The position numbers were made by a program, and so were the translations under genes. Of a stretch of DNA of 64,000 bases, positions 62,132-64,000 are shown piece by piece. The stretch spans positions 34,076 through 98,075 of the forward strand of contig DAIDKH010000005.1 in NCBI GenBank assembly GCA_027450145.1. The letters run 5' to 3'. Position 1 is the stretch's first letter; each line of letters opens with the position of its first letter. The notes under the pieces were generated by a model that did no database searches, was not told the origin of the DNA, and was given only the letters and a program-made list of their open reading frames with translations. The stretch comes from Chthonomonadaceae bacterium. GTDB taxonomy: Bacteria > Armatimonadota > Chthonomonadetes > Chthonomonadales > Chthonomonadaceae.

Positions 62132-62245
62132 TGCGCAGCTGTTATATTGCGAACACAGATGAACAAGGGGCTTCCTGCGGCAGCAGACTCGAAAGAGGAA
62201 TCTCGTGACGTAGAAGATGACTACGAGGACCACGTTCTACCCTAA
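62132..62245 (+). pseudogene. Duplicated, frameshifted 3' end of the AAA gene
   Basis: It repeats the AAA C-terminus (LRTQMNKGLPAAADS...DYEDHVLP, with Lys for Asn from one base change). It has lost 13 net bases near 62145, shifting the frame relative to upstream. It has no function of its own except to bring the ribosome to the glycosyltransferase start. Confidence 0.8.
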
Positions 62246-62276
62246 TGGTACATGTAGTTATTGACGGGCGCACGCT
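62147..62276 (+). repeat. Direct repeat, right copy
   Basis: Same as 60861-60990 with one base difference. It ends in codon 11 of the intact glycosyltransferase gene. Confidence 0.97.
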
Positions 62277-63411
62277 GTGTGGCCCGTTTACGGGTGACAG
62301 AACTTACTGGCGCGGGTTATTGAGGACATTACCGAGCGCTGCGCCAGATTGGACCTTTACTATAGTCACACGAGTACCAATAAGTGATGATGTTGACCAA
62401 CTGCCCGATCGATTGAACTTCCGGGTTATTACGGCGCCAAATGACCGCGTTTGGACGTTTCGATCGCTGCCAGCCGCTGCTCGCGCCTTGGGGGCGAATA
62501 TTGTGCACACGCAATACACCGCCCCATGGCCGGCTCTTTGCCACTGCCCGGTAGTTACCACGGTACACGACATCTCCTTTCATCTCCACCCAGAGTGGTT
62601 TCCTCGGTATCACAGGTTGCTCATGAACCTTACTGTGCCGATCTCCATGCGGCTAGCGTCGGCTGTGATCACCGTCTCGGCAAGCTCTCGCCGTGATATC
62701 TTGAGCAGTTACCACCTGTCGGAAGAGAAGGTCTTTGCCATAGATAACGGCGTTGATTGCGCATTTCGTCCCGCAGCGACCCCCGATGAGGAGGAGGAGG
62801 ATCGTGCATTCGTACATGCGCAATACGGTATTGATGCGCCATTTATTCTCGCTGTCGGTGTGCTACAGCCACGGAAGAACCTTGCAAGACTTGCAGCGGC
62901 CTTTGGCGAGTTATGCAGGCGCGGCGATCGCAGTACGGTTCTCGTCTTCACAGGCAAAGCCGGCTGGCTGACGGGCAGGGAAGAGCTTAAAATGGCAGCA
63001 TCAGCTATCGGCGGTTCCAACGCGGCTGAACGAGTCGTCTTTACTGGCTACGTCCCCGACGATGACCTGCCACGTTTGATGAGAGCAAGTTCCACGTTCG
63101 GCTTTCCATCGCTTTTTGAGGGGTTCGGTCTGCCGGCACTCGAGGCAATGGCGAGCGGTACGCCCACCGTATGCGCGGATGCACCGGCCATGAACGATCT
63201 GGTGCAGGACGGCGCCCTGCTTGTATCGCCACAGTCAACCAAGGATTGGGCAGACGCATTGCTAAGCGTATTGACAGACAATGGTCTCCGCTCTAGATTG
63301 AGTATACGTGGGCCGGAGATTGCTGCCCGATACACCTGGGAACGTGCGGCACAACAAACCATTGAGGCTTACACCCACGCTCTAAACAGGTACCAAGGCC
63401 ACAATTCTTAA
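62245..63411 (+). CDS. Glycosyltransferase, family 4 type (second)
   Basis: This 388-residue GT-B enzyme starts MVHVVIDGRTLCGPFTGDRTYWRGLL and continues with VVTTVHDISFHLHPEWF and VITVSASSRRDI in the acceptor half. ILAVGVLQPRKNLARLAAAF and FPSLFEGFGLPALEAMASGTPTVC (the E-X7-E nucleotide-sugar block) form the donor half. It is probably in the mannosyl/rhamnosyl-type GT4 group, but the sugar is unknown. ATG overlaps a TAA by one base. Its first 11 codons are duplicated at 60959. It is the last protein gene before the rRNA operon. Confidence 0.92.
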   Translation: MVHVVIDGRTLCGPFTGDRTYWRGLLRTLPSAAPDWTFTIVTRVPISDDVDQLPDRLNFRVITAPNDRVWTFRSLPAAARALGANIVHTQYTAPWPALCHCPVVTTVHDISFHLHPEWFPRYHRLLMNLTVPISMRLASAVITVSASSRRDILSSYHLSEEKVFAIDNGVDCAFRPAATPDEEEEDRAFVHAQYGIDAPFILAVGVLQPRKNLARLAAAFGELCRRGDRSTVLVFTGKAGWLTGREELKMAASAIGGSNAAERVVFTGYVPDDDLPRLMRASSTFGFPSLFEGFGLPALEAMASGTPTVCADAPAMNDLVQDGALLVSPQSTKDWADALLSVLTDNGLRSRLSIRGPEIAARYTWERAAQQTIEAYTHALNRYQGHNS

Positions 63412-63487
63412 GCTGTTTGCGTAGCCATTTTGAACTGTAACAAGCCCTTTAGAGCAGCGATGTGTGAAAAAGATATACTCCATTACC

Positions 63488-63516
63488 TTGACATCTGGCT
63501 GAAGCTGGAGTACACT
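63488..63516 (+). promoter_or_regulatory. rRNA operon promoter P1
   Basis: TTGACA (63488-63493), a 17-base spacer and TACACT (63511-63516), about 195 bp before the 16S start. The -35 is a perfect consensus. Confidence 0.8.
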
Positions 63517-63584
63517 ATCTCTTGCGCCGGAGAGATCCAATGAGATCGGCGCAATGAACATTTAAAATTTGAACGTGTGACAAT

Positions 63585-63613
63585 TTGTGTGGGTTCTGCA
63601 ATTTACATACATT
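63585..63613 (+). promoter_or_regulatory. Possible second rRNA promoter P2
   Basis: TTGTGT (63585-63590), a 17-base spacer and TACATT (63608-63613), about 95 bp before the mature 16S end. Tandem promoters are usual for rRNA operons. The leader after it has a short inverted repeat GCAAA-TTAG-TTTGC that may serve processing. Confidence 0.5.
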
Positions 63614-63708
63614 GTCTTGTGTGCCAATTAACTTGTGAGTCAGGTTAGCAAATTAGTTTGCGATATCTGCTGGTGGAGACGCTGGTGGATATGGAATCTA
63701 TCAATTTA

Positions 63709-64000
<292 letters not shown>

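Larger units (their letters stand above)
60833..62276 (+). mobile_element. HNH nuclease gene inserted with long target duplication
   Basis: A 130-bp sequence at 60861-60990 recurs at 62147-62276 in direct orientation with one difference (T60908 versus A62194). Between them lies ~1.14 kb of unique DNA holding one gene (HNH nuclease). A 13-base extra match (60833-60845, 62132-62144) shows the duplication once reached further left, with 13 net bases since lost. No transposase, no terminal inverted repeats. The left copy completes the AAA gene; the right copy supplies the start of the second glycosyltransferase. The pattern matches insertion with long target duplication reported for restriction-modification genes. 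Confidence 0.8.

Overview
The window is a bacterial chromosome segment of roughly even base composition. It ends in the first ~290 nt of a 16S rRNA gene. The best taxonomic hint is the secreted-protein gene at 42006-42836. It combines a type IV pseudopilin leader, the block [12 protein letters not shown] and a C-terminal HSGG...WCDGH block, a style I associate with Armatimonadota (Chthonomonas/Capsulimonas-like bacteria). The 16S start fits but does not prove this, and the phylum call is inference. No plasmid, phage, CRISPR or transposase genes were seen.

Layout. 1-6.7 kb: end of biotin carboxylase, the biotin transporter subunit bioY and mutS as a forward run, meeting a convergent GAF/PAS/HD-GYP signalling gene. 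6.8-15 kb: tRNA-Pro(TGG), a C39-type peptidase overlapping a large cyclase-STAND ATPase-TPR protein, an ADP-ribosylglycohydrolase and a chemotaxis receptor. 15.4-26 kb: complex I genes nuoG-H-J-K-L-M-N without nuoI, plus a small membrane protein. 26.4-37.5 kb: a beta-propeller lipoprotein, dtd, a CPA1 Na+/H+ antiporter, a deacetylase-like protein, two aldo/keto reductases, an FAD amine-oxidase-like enzyme with a phosphopantetheinyl transferase, a secreted repeat protein and a DUF302 protein. 37.5-48.8 kb: a VOC protein, a VWA membrane protein, then a pectin (rhamnogalacturonan I) locus: two SGNH acetylesterases, a pseudopilin, a family-4 rhamnogalacturonan lyase, a Dabb protein and a RhaD-like aldolase, followed by an LptF/G permease. 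48.9-56.2 kb: a LuxR-type HTH protein, a YjbR protein, a BON-like protein, a tricorn protease, and an AraC regulator next to an SDR enzyme. 56.7-63.4 kb: a membrane protein, PfkB kinase, glycosyltransferase, AAA ATPase and second glycosyltransferase in one close-packed forward run. The last two are split by an inserted HNH nuclease gene. 63.4-64 kb: rRNA promoters and 16S start.

Most notable. (1) The HNH gene sits between two 130-bp direct repeats, identical except for one base. The repeats carry the 3' end of the AAA gene and the 5' end of the glycosyltransferase gene, so both hosts stay intact. This is the pattern of insertion with long target duplication known for some restriction-modification genes. 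(2) Three copies of a TGAC-SCGG-GTNA half-palindrome lie only at the two pectin-locus promoters, one overlapping the -35 box of a near-perfect promoter. They suggest a dedicated local repressor encoded elsewhere. (3) A translationally coupled C39-peptidase / cyclase-STAND-TPR pair could be a sensor system. (4) NuoM carries an unusual ~180-residue non-membrane tail, and nuoI is missing from an otherwise canonical operon half.
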